Of a stretch of 12,825 bases of DNA, positions 6,330-12,825 are shown piece after piece. Origin of the DNA: JBAVQS01 sp049694275 (lineage in GTDB: Bacteria; Chloroflexota; Anaerolineae; UBA4142; SHND01); the NCBI GenBank assembly GCA_049694275.1, contig JBAVQS010000026.1, positions 1 through 12,825 on the forward strand, written 5' to 3'. The position numbers and the translations under genes were made by a program. Positions within the stretch are counted from its first letter, which is position 1, and every line of letters begins with the position of its first letter. Under the pieces are notes generated by a model. That model made no database searches. It was not told where the DNA came from and worked only from the letters and a program-made list of their open reading frames with translations.

Positions 6330-7601
6330 ATGCATTCGCTCCGCAAGAGCTTGATCCTTACATTTTCCGTGTTTGCTTTGTTCGCTGCCCTGGGGTTCGC
6401 AGAGGTGCAGGCGGCCACGCACGAGACACAAGCTGTTACGTCGACAGCCACCGCGACGGCCACCGTGGCGAACTGCACAGATACGGTTGGGATAGATCCA
6501 GAGCATGTTGACGTCAACCACCGGGATAGGTCCAACATTGTTGCGGGGAGTACATTCACCAAGTCCTGGATGGTAAAGAACAGCGGCACTTGTACCTGGG
6601 ATAATACCTATACCTTAAAATTCGTCTCTGGTAACCCGATGGGCGCCCCAACTGTCATCCCGCTTCCAGAAGCGAAACCTGGCGAGTCGGTGACGCTCTC
6701 GGTCCCAATGACGGCGCCGATCGTGGAGGGGGAGGTCACGAGCCGATGGGCATTGTATACGCCTCAAGGCCAAGAATTCCCTAACAATCAGTGGGTTGAA
6801 ACGATCCTTGAGGTTATTGCGCCGACACCCGGTCCATCTGTAACGACTGCTGTGGCGACCACACCCACTCCCACCACACCCGCTGCACCGACCACACCGG
6901 CACCGACCACACCGGCACCGACCACACCGGCGCCAACGACACCCACTCCCACCACACCCGCTGTAACCACACCGACGCCAACGACACCTGCTCCCACCAC
7001 ACCCGCTGCAACGACACCGGCACCGACCACACCGGCACCGACTACACCTGCTCCTACCACGCCAGCCCCCCCCACGCCTTCTCCAACACCGCCGGTGTCA
7101 CCCACGAATCCGCCCGGATCTTTCCCACCGGAGCAGTTAGGAATAATCGGGTTGCTCGCTCTGGCACTTGTAGTGGTGGTGATTTATCTGCTGTACAGGC
7201 GTTGGCACGGTTCTAAGGGATCCCAGCCAATAGAGCCGATTCTGACGCCTCATATGCCAGGGCCTTTTCTCAGCCATGCAGCCCGGCCGGACTGGCGGTT
7301 CGACCTGCTCAAAGAGCAGCTAACGGTTGGGCGCGATAGCAAAGCGGACTTGCAAATCGATGAGCAGTTCCCGGATTGGGATACCGTGTCCAACTATCAT
7401 GCGCGGTTGGAACGCCGGGGCGCACGGTGGGTTGTGCTGGACGGTTGGACGGATGGGCAACCTTCGACGAACGGCATCCTGGTCAATCGCAAACGGACAC
7501 GCGAAAACTACCTGGAAGATAACTTTACGGTTGGGTTCGGTAATGTCGAATTCCAATTTCACTTGCCGCCATCGGAAACGACGCAAGGAGTGAACTCATG
7601 A
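6330..7601 (+). CDS. Single-pass receptor-like protein: signal peptide, NBR1-type Ig domain, Pro/Thr linker, TM, cytoplasmic FHA
   Basis: The protein has 423 residues, with binding site GGGGAGGG at 6318-6325. A signal peptide covers about 1-28 (KSLILTFSVFALFAALGFA). Residues about 60-163 resemble the NBR1 central Ig-like domain found in many bacterial surface proteins: AGSTFTKSWMVKNSG, then TCTWDNTYTL, a PLPEAKPGESVTLSV strand and SRWALYTPQGQEF. A low-complexity PTTPA linker (about 168-262) spans the cell surface layer. A TM helix (about 270-290) is followed by basic residues, so the C-terminus is inside. The FHA domain (about 325-415) has G334-R335, S354-x-x-H357 and N381-G382, the phosphothreonine-binding set. 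It could be the phospho-reader for the neighbouring kinase, linking it to an outside signal. It is the only member of the run without a zinc ribbon. The stop overlaps the next start. Confidence 0.9.
   Translation: MHSLRKSLILTFSVFALFAALGFAEVQAATHETQAVTSTATATATVANCTDTVGIDPEHVDVNHRDRSNIVAGSTFTKSWMVKNSGTCTWDNTYTLKFVSGNPMGAPTVIPLPEAKPGESVTLSVPMTAPIVEGEVTSRWALYTPQGQEFPNNQWVETILEVIAPTPGPSVTTAVATTPTPTTPAAPTTPAPTTPAPTTPAPTTPTPTTPAVTTPTPTTPAPTTPAATTPAPTTPAPTTPAPTTPAPPTPSPTPPVSPTNPPGSFPPEQLGIIGLLALALVVVVIYLLYRRWHGSKGSQPIEPILTPHMPGPFLSHAARPDWRFDLLKEQLTVGRDSKADLQIDEQFPDWDTVSNYHARLERRGARWVVLDGWTDGQPSTNGILVNRKRTRENYLEDNFTVGFGNVEFQFHLPPSETTQGVNS
6856..7080 (+). repeat. Imperfect 15-base tandem repeat coding PTTPA units
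   Basis: The linker of the FHA protein is encoded by imperfect repeats of about 15 bases (type CCGACCACACCGGCA, also CCCACCACACCCGCT). At least 12 units read PTTPA, PTTPT or ATTPA. Several neighbouring units are identical, which fits recent slippage. The number of units probably varies between strains. Confidence 0.85.
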
Positions 7602-9298
7602 ATGCGCAACCAAGCATGATTACCTGTCCCAGTTGTGGGCAATTGAATAAAGTTCAGGCCAAGTTTTGCGCCAAATGTGGAATCGCCCTCGCTCCCCCAA
7701 CCCCATTGGCAGTTGAACAGTCCGTGGCAAAGGCCCCGCCGTCGCCCCCCGCAGGTGTAAAAACGCAGCTGCTACCGGTGTCCGGAAGAGGAGCGGCGAC
7801 CAGGCCTTTGAAGTTACCCATTTTTGACATACTGCCGGTCGGAGCGATTTTCGATAAGCGATACGAATCACTGGAGAATGTGTTCAACTCCCCGGAATAT
7901 AACGAGTACCGCGTATTCGATTCCAAAAGCCAGGAGAAATGGCGGATGCGCGAGCTTCCGCAAGTCCCCTCCTTTCAGTATGGGAAATATTTGCTGGACA
8001 AGCAAATCCATCACCCGGCGCTGATTGCGGTACAAAATGCTTTTACCTGGCAACCGTATGGCCCGCAACCGCGAAGCTATGTGGTAGTCGAGCCGGGAGA
8101 CAAACCGATCACCGAAAGCAATCTCAAGCCGGTATCAGAAGTTCAGATGTTGACCTGGGGTGCGCAGCTGGCCGGGGGACTCGCCTATCTGCACCAGCAA
8201 AACCTGGTCCATCGCAACATCGAACCCAAGAGCATTTTCCTTTTTGGCAACAATGTCAAGCTTGGGGAGTGGAGCCAGATCAAGCGAGCGACGCCGGAAG
8301 CGCAAGCAACTGATGTTTATCAATTGGCGCAGACTCTCTATTGGCTAGCCACCCCGCCGGGCCAAAAGATGCCCGCCTTTTCCAAAGGAACGACGCAGGT
8401 AATGCAGCGGGCGCTTGCACCCAACCCGGCACAACGTTATGCGACGGCGCGCGAGTTCGGGAGTGACTTGCAAGATGCGCTGGAAGCGGCGCGTCGACCG
8501 CAGCACATACGGCTGGTCGCCGGGCGGTTAACGGACGTGGGCCAGCGGCGCGAGCTGAATGAGGATGCGCTCGCGGTGGTCGAGCTCGACCAGCAGTTCC
8601 AGACAGGGACACGAACGTTGGGCCTGTATGTTGTGGCAGATGGCATGGGCGGCGCCGCCGCGGGCGAGGTGGCGAGCAAGATCGTCACCGAGATTGTCGC
8701 GCGGTCTGCTCTCAAGGAGGTATTTGAACCGCGCCTCGGCCAGGACGATGAATCGCAGCTCGATTATGGCGCCATCTTACAGGCTGCGGCGCAGACGGCT
8801 AATCGCGCAATCCTCGACGCGCGCCGAGAGCTGCGCAACGATATGGGATCCACCCTGGTTGCGGCGTTGATGGTTGAGGGTCAGGCGTATGTGATCAACA
8901 TTGGCGACAGTCGGGCTTATCTCATCAGCCGCGACCGTATTGAAAAGGTTAGCAAAGACCACTCGCTCGTCCAGACTTTTGTCGACTCTAGGACTATTCG
9001 CGAGGAGGATGTTTATACCCATCCTCAGCGCAATATTATCATGCGGAGCATGGGAGAAAAGAGCGACCTGATTGTCGACCTCTTTGTGAAAACGATTGAA
9101 CCGGGGCAGTTTGTTCTGCTGGGAAGCGATGGGCTTTGGGAAATGGTCCGAGATCCAGAGATCCATCGCATCGTGACAGAATGCGAAACCCCGCAAGAAG
9201 CGTGCGGGGCCTTGATTGCGGCCGCGAACCGGAACGGCGGTGATGATAATATTACTGGCATCCTGATCAAGGTGGAAGCGGCAAGGAGTACCCCATGA
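7598..9298 (+). CDS. Zinc ribbon / pseudokinase / PP2C protein phosphatase fusion
   Basis: The protein has 566 residues; its ATG overlaps the previous stop by 4 bases, with AAGGAG at 7585-7590. A zinc ribbon (C10, C13, C24, C27) is followed by a Pro-rich linker. Residues about 75-300 have a protein-kinase layout, with LTWGAQLAGGLAYLHQQNLV before the catalytic loop, but the key residues are gone: no glycine loop, R118 where the VAIK lysine belongs, HRN (N207) for HRD, and GEW (E224) for DFG. This is a pseudokinase. Residues about 308-562 form a PP2C (PPM-type) metal-dependent Ser/Thr phosphatase with its acidic set intact: NED (E322, D323), VADGMGG (D348), GSTLVAAL, NIGDSRAY, DHSLVQ, GSDGLWE (D511) and GGDDNIT (D549, D550). 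It likely removes phosphates placed by the cluster kinase, and the dead kinase domain may bind that kinase or sense nucleotide. Confidence 0.93.
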   Translation: MNAQPSMITCPSCGQLNKVQAKFCAKCGIALAPPTPLAVEQSVAKAPPSPPAGVKTQLLPVSGRGAATRPLKLPIFDILPVGAIFDKRYESLENVFNSPEYNEYRVFDSKSQEKWRMRELPQVPSFQYGKYLLDKQIHHPALIAVQNAFTWQPYGPQPRSYVVVEPGDKPITESNLKPVSEVQMLTWGAQLAGGLAYLHQQNLVHRNIEPKSIFLFGNNVKLGEWSQIKRATPEAQATDVYQLAQTLYWLATPPGQKMPAFSKGTTQVMQRALAPNPAQRYATAREFGSDLQDALEAARRPQHIRLVAGRLTDVGQRRELNEDALAVVELDQQFQTGTRTLGLYVVADGMGGAAAGEVASKIVTEIVARSALKEVFEPRLGQDDESQLDYGAILQAAAQTANRAILDARRELRNDMGSTLVAALMVEGQAYVINIGDSRAYLISRDRIEKVSKDHSLVQTFVDSRTIREEDVYTHPQRNIIMRSMGEKSDLIVDLFVKTIEPGQFVLLGSDGLWEMVRDPEIHRIVTECETPQEACGALIAAANRNGGDDNITGILIKVEAARSTP

Positions 9299-10989
9299 AT
9301 TGCCCATATTGTGGTTTTGTGAATCGTCCGAGTGCCAGATTCTGCGGCAACTGTGGCAAATCCCTTTCCACGGCAATACCTGCAGAGAGCGCGAAGAACC
9401 CCACTGGCGAAACCGAGCGAGAGGCTGAATATCGCGACAGCCTTGAGGGATTTGCCCAATCGAGCGGGGATTCCCAGTCCACGATGACCGAGGAAGCAGT
9501 GTTTACTGCTGAGAGTCGCATCGACTCAGCCGACGAGATGACAAAGTCGGTCGTGGAGGAATTGACGCCAGCAGTAAACAAGATGGACAAATTCGAGTTA
9601 CTCCCGGCGAAATTTCCAGAGGACATGCTCGGGATGTCATCCTTGACAGCCACAGTGAGTCCGGCGAACGAGTCTTTTCCAGATTCCGGCAAGGACACGG
9701 TCGCTGAGCCGGGACAGATTCCAACTTCGCTAGCTCAAGCGGCAGGCCAGGATCAAACCGGAGCCGAGGCAGTCGGCAAAGAGCAAACAGGCACAGTTAC
9801 GCCGCCTCTGCCTGGGCTTGGTACAAGCGCGACGGAGCCGGCGCCTCTGGCGGTCAAGCTAACCCCACTGGCCGTGGGAACCAATCTGCTGGGACGTTAT
9901 ACGATCCTGGAACTAGTTGCTTCTACCGATACCGGTAACTTGTACCGGGCAGAGGATGAAGAAGGGTGTGCTTCCTGTGGGCAATGGAACCCACGCGGTC
10001 AAGAGTTTTGTCGAGACTGTGGATACGAACTCAAGATTCATGGGAAAGCGCTGCTCAAGGAAGAACCACTGCTTGAGGAAAATATGCCACCCTTACCTGA
10101 CGGTTTTATCGAGGGGGGGCGCAGTTATGTGGCAACGCGCGAAGAGCCAAAGCGGCCCGCCACTTTTGGGCGGGGCGTACATTTGCAGTTCGGCGCGCTC
10201 TCGGATGTGGGCCTGGTGCGGGGCGCCCAAAATGCGCCGGACGAAGACAGCCTTTTTGCGATGGCTTTGTCCTCCATCTACGAATCCATAACAGCTCCCA
10301 CCATGGGGCTCTTTATGGTAGCCGATGGAGTGGGCGGGAGCGAGCGCGGAGAAGTGGCGAGCAGGTTGTGCGTGCAAACGGTATCCAGAGAACTTATCCA
10401 GCGGGTCGCCCTCCCGATCCTTGGAGGGCAGGTACTCGACGATGATACTGTCCGAGGGGAAATTCAACGGGCAATCAAGCAGGCAAACTACCAAGTTCTC
10501 GAACTGGGCGGCGCACCGGACGAGACACCTGGAACTACAATCACATTGGCGCTCGTCATCAACAATCGGGCCTATATTGCAAACGTAGGGGACAGCCGTA
10601 CTTACCGTTTTGTCGATGATCGACTGGACCGGATCACGCGTGATCATTCGCTGGTCGAAGGCCTCGTGGCATCCGGGCAGATCAAGCCTGAAGAGGTATA
10701 TGACCACCCGGATCGCAATGTCATTACGCGCAGCCTGGGGGACAAGCCTCCGTTAAAAGTGGACCTCTTCCCGGAAGAGGGCGGCGCACTGGAGCTGGAA
10801 CCCGGGACCCGCTTGCTCCTGTGCTGTGATGGACTATGGGAGTTGGTCCATCCTGACGATCTCCGCAAAACTCTGTCCAGACCCAAAGAGGACCTTCAGT
10901 CGCTCTGCCAGGAACTGGTCAACATGGCCAACGAGGCGGGGGGGCCGGACAATATCAGCCTGATCCTCGTCGATGTGGGCGCGAGCTGA
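9295..10989 (+). CDS. PP2C-family protein phosphatase with two zinc ribbons and a kinase N-lobe remnant
   Basis: The protein has 564 residues; its ATG overlaps the preceding stop by 4 bases, with AAGGAG at 9283-9288. A zinc ribbon (C3, C6, C17, C20) is followed by about 165 residues of acidic, Ser/Thr/Ala-rich sequence, probably disordered. Residues about 195-222 read like the first strands of a kinase N-lobe (LLGRYTILELV ... GNLYRAED), but at C225 the sequence passes into a second zinc ribbon (C225, C228, C239, C242) and no further kinase follows. The PP2C domain (about 287-562) has E317-D318, VADGVGG (D344), NVGDSRTY, DHSLVEG, CCDGLWE (D512) and GGPDNIS (D552), so it should be active. It is a diverged paralogue of the upstream phosphatase. 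Having two PP2Cs in tandem suggests different substrates or partners. Confidence 0.93.
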   Translation: MNCPYCGFVNRPSARFCGNCGKSLSTAIPAESAKNPTGETEREAEYRDSLEGFAQSSGDSQSTMTEEAVFTAESRIDSADEMTKSVVEELTPAVNKMDKFELLPAKFPEDMLGMSSLTATVSPANESFPDSGKDTVAEPGQIPTSLAQAAGQDQTGAEAVGKEQTGTVTPPLPGLGTSATEPAPLAVKLTPLAVGTNLLGRYTILELVASTDTGNLYRAEDEEGCASCGQWNPRGQEFCRDCGYELKIHGKALLKEEPLLEENMPPLPDGFIEGGRSYVATREEPKRPATFGRGVHLQFGALSDVGLVRGAQNAPDEDSLFAMALSSIYESITAPTMGLFMVADGVGGSERGEVASRLCVQTVSRELIQRVALPILGGQVLDDDTVRGEIQRAIKQANYQVLELGGAPDETPGTTITLALVINNRAYIANVGDSRTYRFVDDRLDRITRDHSLVEGLVASGQIKPEEVYDHPDRNVITRSLGDKPPLKVDLFPEEGGALELEPGTRLLLCCDGLWELVHPDDLRKTLSRPKEDLQSLCQELVNMANEAGGPDNISLILVDVGAS

Positions 10990-11179
10990 AATAGGAGAAA
11001 CTGAAAAGTAGCCATCGACAACCAAGTGTTGCTCGCGTCAAATACCCGAATTTCACTCAGCAGCTAGCCTTTGAAGAAGGGCCTGTGTTTTGCATACTCA
11101 AGTTATGCTTACATGACAACACTGGCTGGCTATAGGAAGATGGACCGCGAGTTTACTCTGCAGGAACCGGACCTGAGCT
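10990..11179. promoter_or_regulatory. 190-base gap before the second kinase; candidate promoter with a small dyad
   Basis: No gene or clear terminator is visible. TTGAAG at 11071-11076 and CATACT at 11093-11098 are 16 bases apart and could be -35 and -10 boxes. GCATA (11092-11096) and TATGC (11104-11108) form a short inverted repeat over the -10 box, a possible repressor site. Base composition becomes more A/T-rich here and stays so in the next gene. Confidence 0.3.
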
Positions 11180-12718
11180 ATGATCACCAAGCTTTCATCA
11201 GGCATTATATTGCAAGACCGATATCAAATTATTGAGCTCCTTGGCGCAGGAGGTATGGGCCAAGTATATAGAGCCATGCATCTCGGGCTTAACCAAGTTG
11301 TGGCCATTAAGGAAAACTTTGGCACTATGCCCGAGGACAAAGAACAGTTTAGGCTAGAAGCCCAAATACTTGCCAACCTGCGGCACAACAACTTGCCACG
11401 GGTAATAGATCATTTCTTCGAATCAAATGGCAGACAATACCTGGTAATGGAATTCATTGAGGGCCTCGACCTTGGGAACCTTGTCGGGCAGAAAGGCTCG
11501 CAAAGCGAAGGTCAAGTTCTGGACTGGATGAATCAGGTATTTAGTGCGGTTCAGTACCTACACAATCATAAACCTTATGCAATTATCCACCGAGACATTA
11601 AACCTGCAAACATAAAGCTGCAGCCTGATGGGCAACTGTTCCTGGTTGATTTTGGGATCGCCAAGGTCCTTGAGCCTTCGAAGACTACTATTGCATCTGC
11701 ACGGAGCGTTTCAGAAGGGTTCTCTCCGCCCGAACAATATACGTCCGGGACCGATACGCGGTCGGACATTTACTCTCTCGGCGCTACGATATATTTTCTG
11801 CTGACCGGGTTAATCCCGGCCAAGGCAATGGATAGGTTGCTCAGTCATGAAAGTTTACGTCACCCACGTGAGGTGAATCGGGGCCTATCTCCCAATACTG
11901 AGTATGCTATCCTTCGGATGCTTGAGCTCGATCCCAATAAGAGATTTCAAAGGATTGAGGAGGTAATGCAAGCGCTTGCGCCCCAGAATCCGGCGTCCGT
12001 AACAATCCGCTTGCTGTCGGAGGTCTTTACTTCGTCGGCAAATCCCCACTCTTCAGTTTTACCTCGCGATCTGAGTGGGATAGATCGACCAGGTTTCTTG
12101 AGGCCACCGAAGAAGGACCTAAGAATCACACTAAGGCAGCCTGTTTCAAGGGTGAAGAACGCGGCTTTCATGCGAGAGCGAAGTGCGATTGTCAAGGCGG
12201 TCCTTGGGTTCATCCTTAACCGAGATTCTTACTCAGAAGGCACGACAATTATGTTGCGTAGTTTTCCTGGAACCGGCACGTCCGAGATTTTGAAACGTGT
12301 ACGGAAGGAAATGGTCCGGCGTGGTAAGAATAAACATATAGCGGTCTTGATTGACTTGGGAGGTGCCAGCTATACGAAGGCGCCTAATAAGCTGTTGTCG
12401 GATCTTGTGCGTGACATGGGAATGCAATTAAGCGCAAGATCAGGTGATGCAATTCGCGGGGAGATCCGACGTATTTACGATAAGTACAAACCACGCTACG
12501 AAGAAGAGAAATTTAAACCAATTGATCGCGTGGTGGAAACAAAGACGCGGATTGCGCCCCTCAATTTCATTGAAGCCTTTATATCCCAAATTCGAATAAG
12601 AATCGGACCTGGCCTGGAGAAAGAGACACACATAACTGAAAAACAGGTCCCAAACCCAACTATCGGCAAGGCCAAACTACTCGAAGCTATAATTGATGAC
12701 CTACAGAGTTTTGATTAA
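11180..12718 (+). CDS. Ser/Thr protein kinase fused to a possible degenerate P-loop NTPase-like domain
   Basis: The protein has 512 residues. The kinase domain (about 14-270) is complete: glycine loop G22-G27 (GAGGMGQVY), K44 in VAIKENF, HRDIKPAN (H137, D139), DFG (D157) and SEGFSPPEQY. It is canonical DFG, unlike the upstream kinase. From about 320 onward there is no kinase sequence and no TM segment or zinc ribbon. RSFPGTGTSEIL (G364 to S368) looks like a Walker A loop with the lysine replaced by Thr, followed by HIAVLIDLGGASY, an arrangement seen in AAA/STAND-type ATPases. No certain Walker B is visible before the stop, so the domain may be truncated. The start has only a weak binding site (AGGA at 11162-11165). 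Codon and base use are visibly more A/T-rich than in the upstream genes, so it may have a separate origin. Kinase call secure; NTPase call tentative. Confidence 0.9.
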   Translation: MITKLSSGIILQDRYQIIELLGAGGMGQVYRAMHLGLNQVVAIKENFGTMPEDKEQFRLEAQILANLRHNNLPRVIDHFFESNGRQYLVMEFIEGLDLGNLVGQKGSQSEGQVLDWMNQVFSAVQYLHNHKPYAIIHRDIKPANIKLQPDGQLFLVDFGIAKVLEPSKTTIASARSVSEGFSPPEQYTSGTDTRSDIYSLGATIYFLLTGLIPAKAMDRLLSHESLRHPREVNRGLSPNTEYAILRMLELDPNKRFQRIEEVMQALAPQNPASVTIRLLSEVFTSSANPHSSVLPRDLSGIDRPGFLRPPKKDLRITLRQPVSRVKNAAFMRERSAIVKAVLGFILNRDSYSEGTTIMLRSFPGTGTSEILKRVRKEMVRRGKNKHIAVLIDLGGASYTKAPNKLLSDLVRDMGMQLSARSGDAIRGEIRRIYDKYKPRYEEEKFKPIDRVVETKTRIAPLNFIEAFISQIRIRIGPGLEKETHITEKQVPNPTIGKAKLLEAIIDDLQSFD

Positions 12719-12721
12719 TTA

Positions 12722-12825
12722 ATGTCCGCGCTTGTGCCGCCACGGCAGGTCAGAACCAAAGATGCATGCCCAGAGACGCTTTTGCGAGCGGCGCGTGCGT
12801 GCCAGTCCAGCCATCACGTATCCTT
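12722..12825 (+). CDS. Possible start of a further gene, cut by the window edge
   Basis: An ATG three bases after the kinase stop opens a frame with no stop to the window end (34 codons, starting MSALVPPRQVRTKDAC). No convincing ribosome binding site precedes it, and nothing in the visible part is recognisable. It could be the next gene of the kinase operon or chance open sequence. Confidence 0.25.
   Translation, partial: MSALVPPRQVRTKDACPETLLRAARACQSSHHVS

Noticed and set aside
6856..7080. Possible CRISPR-like repeat array
   Set aside because: The period is only 15 bases with no unique spacers, and the units are in frame within a coding linker.
6788..7105. Minus-strand open frame of GVVGAG repeats, elastin-like in appearance
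   Set aside because: It is the complement of the Pro/Thr tandem repeat in the FHA protein, where low-complexity DNA keeps all frames open. It has no start signal or independent support.
8777..9376. A 199-codon minus-strand frame across the two phosphatase genes
   Set aside because: It lies opposite conserved PP2C motifs and spans the ATGA junction; the protein has no recognisable features.
12719..12825. RNA gene or terminator after the second kinase
   Set aside because: I found no cloverleaf, no stable hairpin with a T run and no other RNA signature in this short stretch.

Overview
The window looks like chromosomal DNA of a Chloroflexota-type bacterium. The evidence is protein architecture only: zinc-ribbon-tagged PP2C phosphatases and Ser/Thr kinases, a bacterial NBR1-type Ig domain joined to FHA, and Pro/Thr-rich linkers. 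No rRNA or tRNA is present to confirm the taxon. The DNA is moderately GC-rich. All convincing genes lie on the + strand.

Layout. (1) Bases 1 to about 1344 hold the right-hand part of an IS701-family insertion sequence; its transposase has lost its native C-terminus to a frameshift near base 1190. (2) A leader of about 150 bases with promoter-like boxes and a strong hairpin leads to a membrane-anchored trypsin-like protease with two N-terminal zinc ribbons (1482-2600, GTG start). (3) A 935-residue Ser/Thr kinase (2693-5500) carries four central zinc ribbons and a duplicated membrane module. (4) A compact run follows: a zinc-ribbon/TM/thioredoxin-fold protein without catalytic cysteines (5546-6304), a signal peptide/NBR1-Ig/TM/FHA protein (6330-7601), a zinc-ribbon/pseudokinase/PP2C fusion (7598-9298) and a second zinc-ribbon PP2C containing a kinase N-lobe remnant (9295-10989). 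The last two junctions are 4-base ATGA overlaps. (5) After a 190-base gap, a visibly more A/T-rich gene encodes a second Ser/Thr kinase fused to a possible degenerate P-loop domain (11180-12718). A partial reading frame may start at 12722 and run off the end.

How the parts may work together (inference). The kinase would be the writer, the FHA protein the phosphothreonine reader with an extracytoplasmic sensor head, and the two PP2C proteins the erasers, one of them gated by a dead kinase. The protease and the thioredoxin-fold protein would place enzyme-like or binding domains outside the membrane while keeping zinc ribbons inside. Five of the six consecutive proteins share the same short C-P-x-C ... 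F/Y-C-x-x-C ribbon, which suggests a common docking tag. Together they look like one transmembrane phospho-signalling assembly whose input and output are not evident from the sequence.
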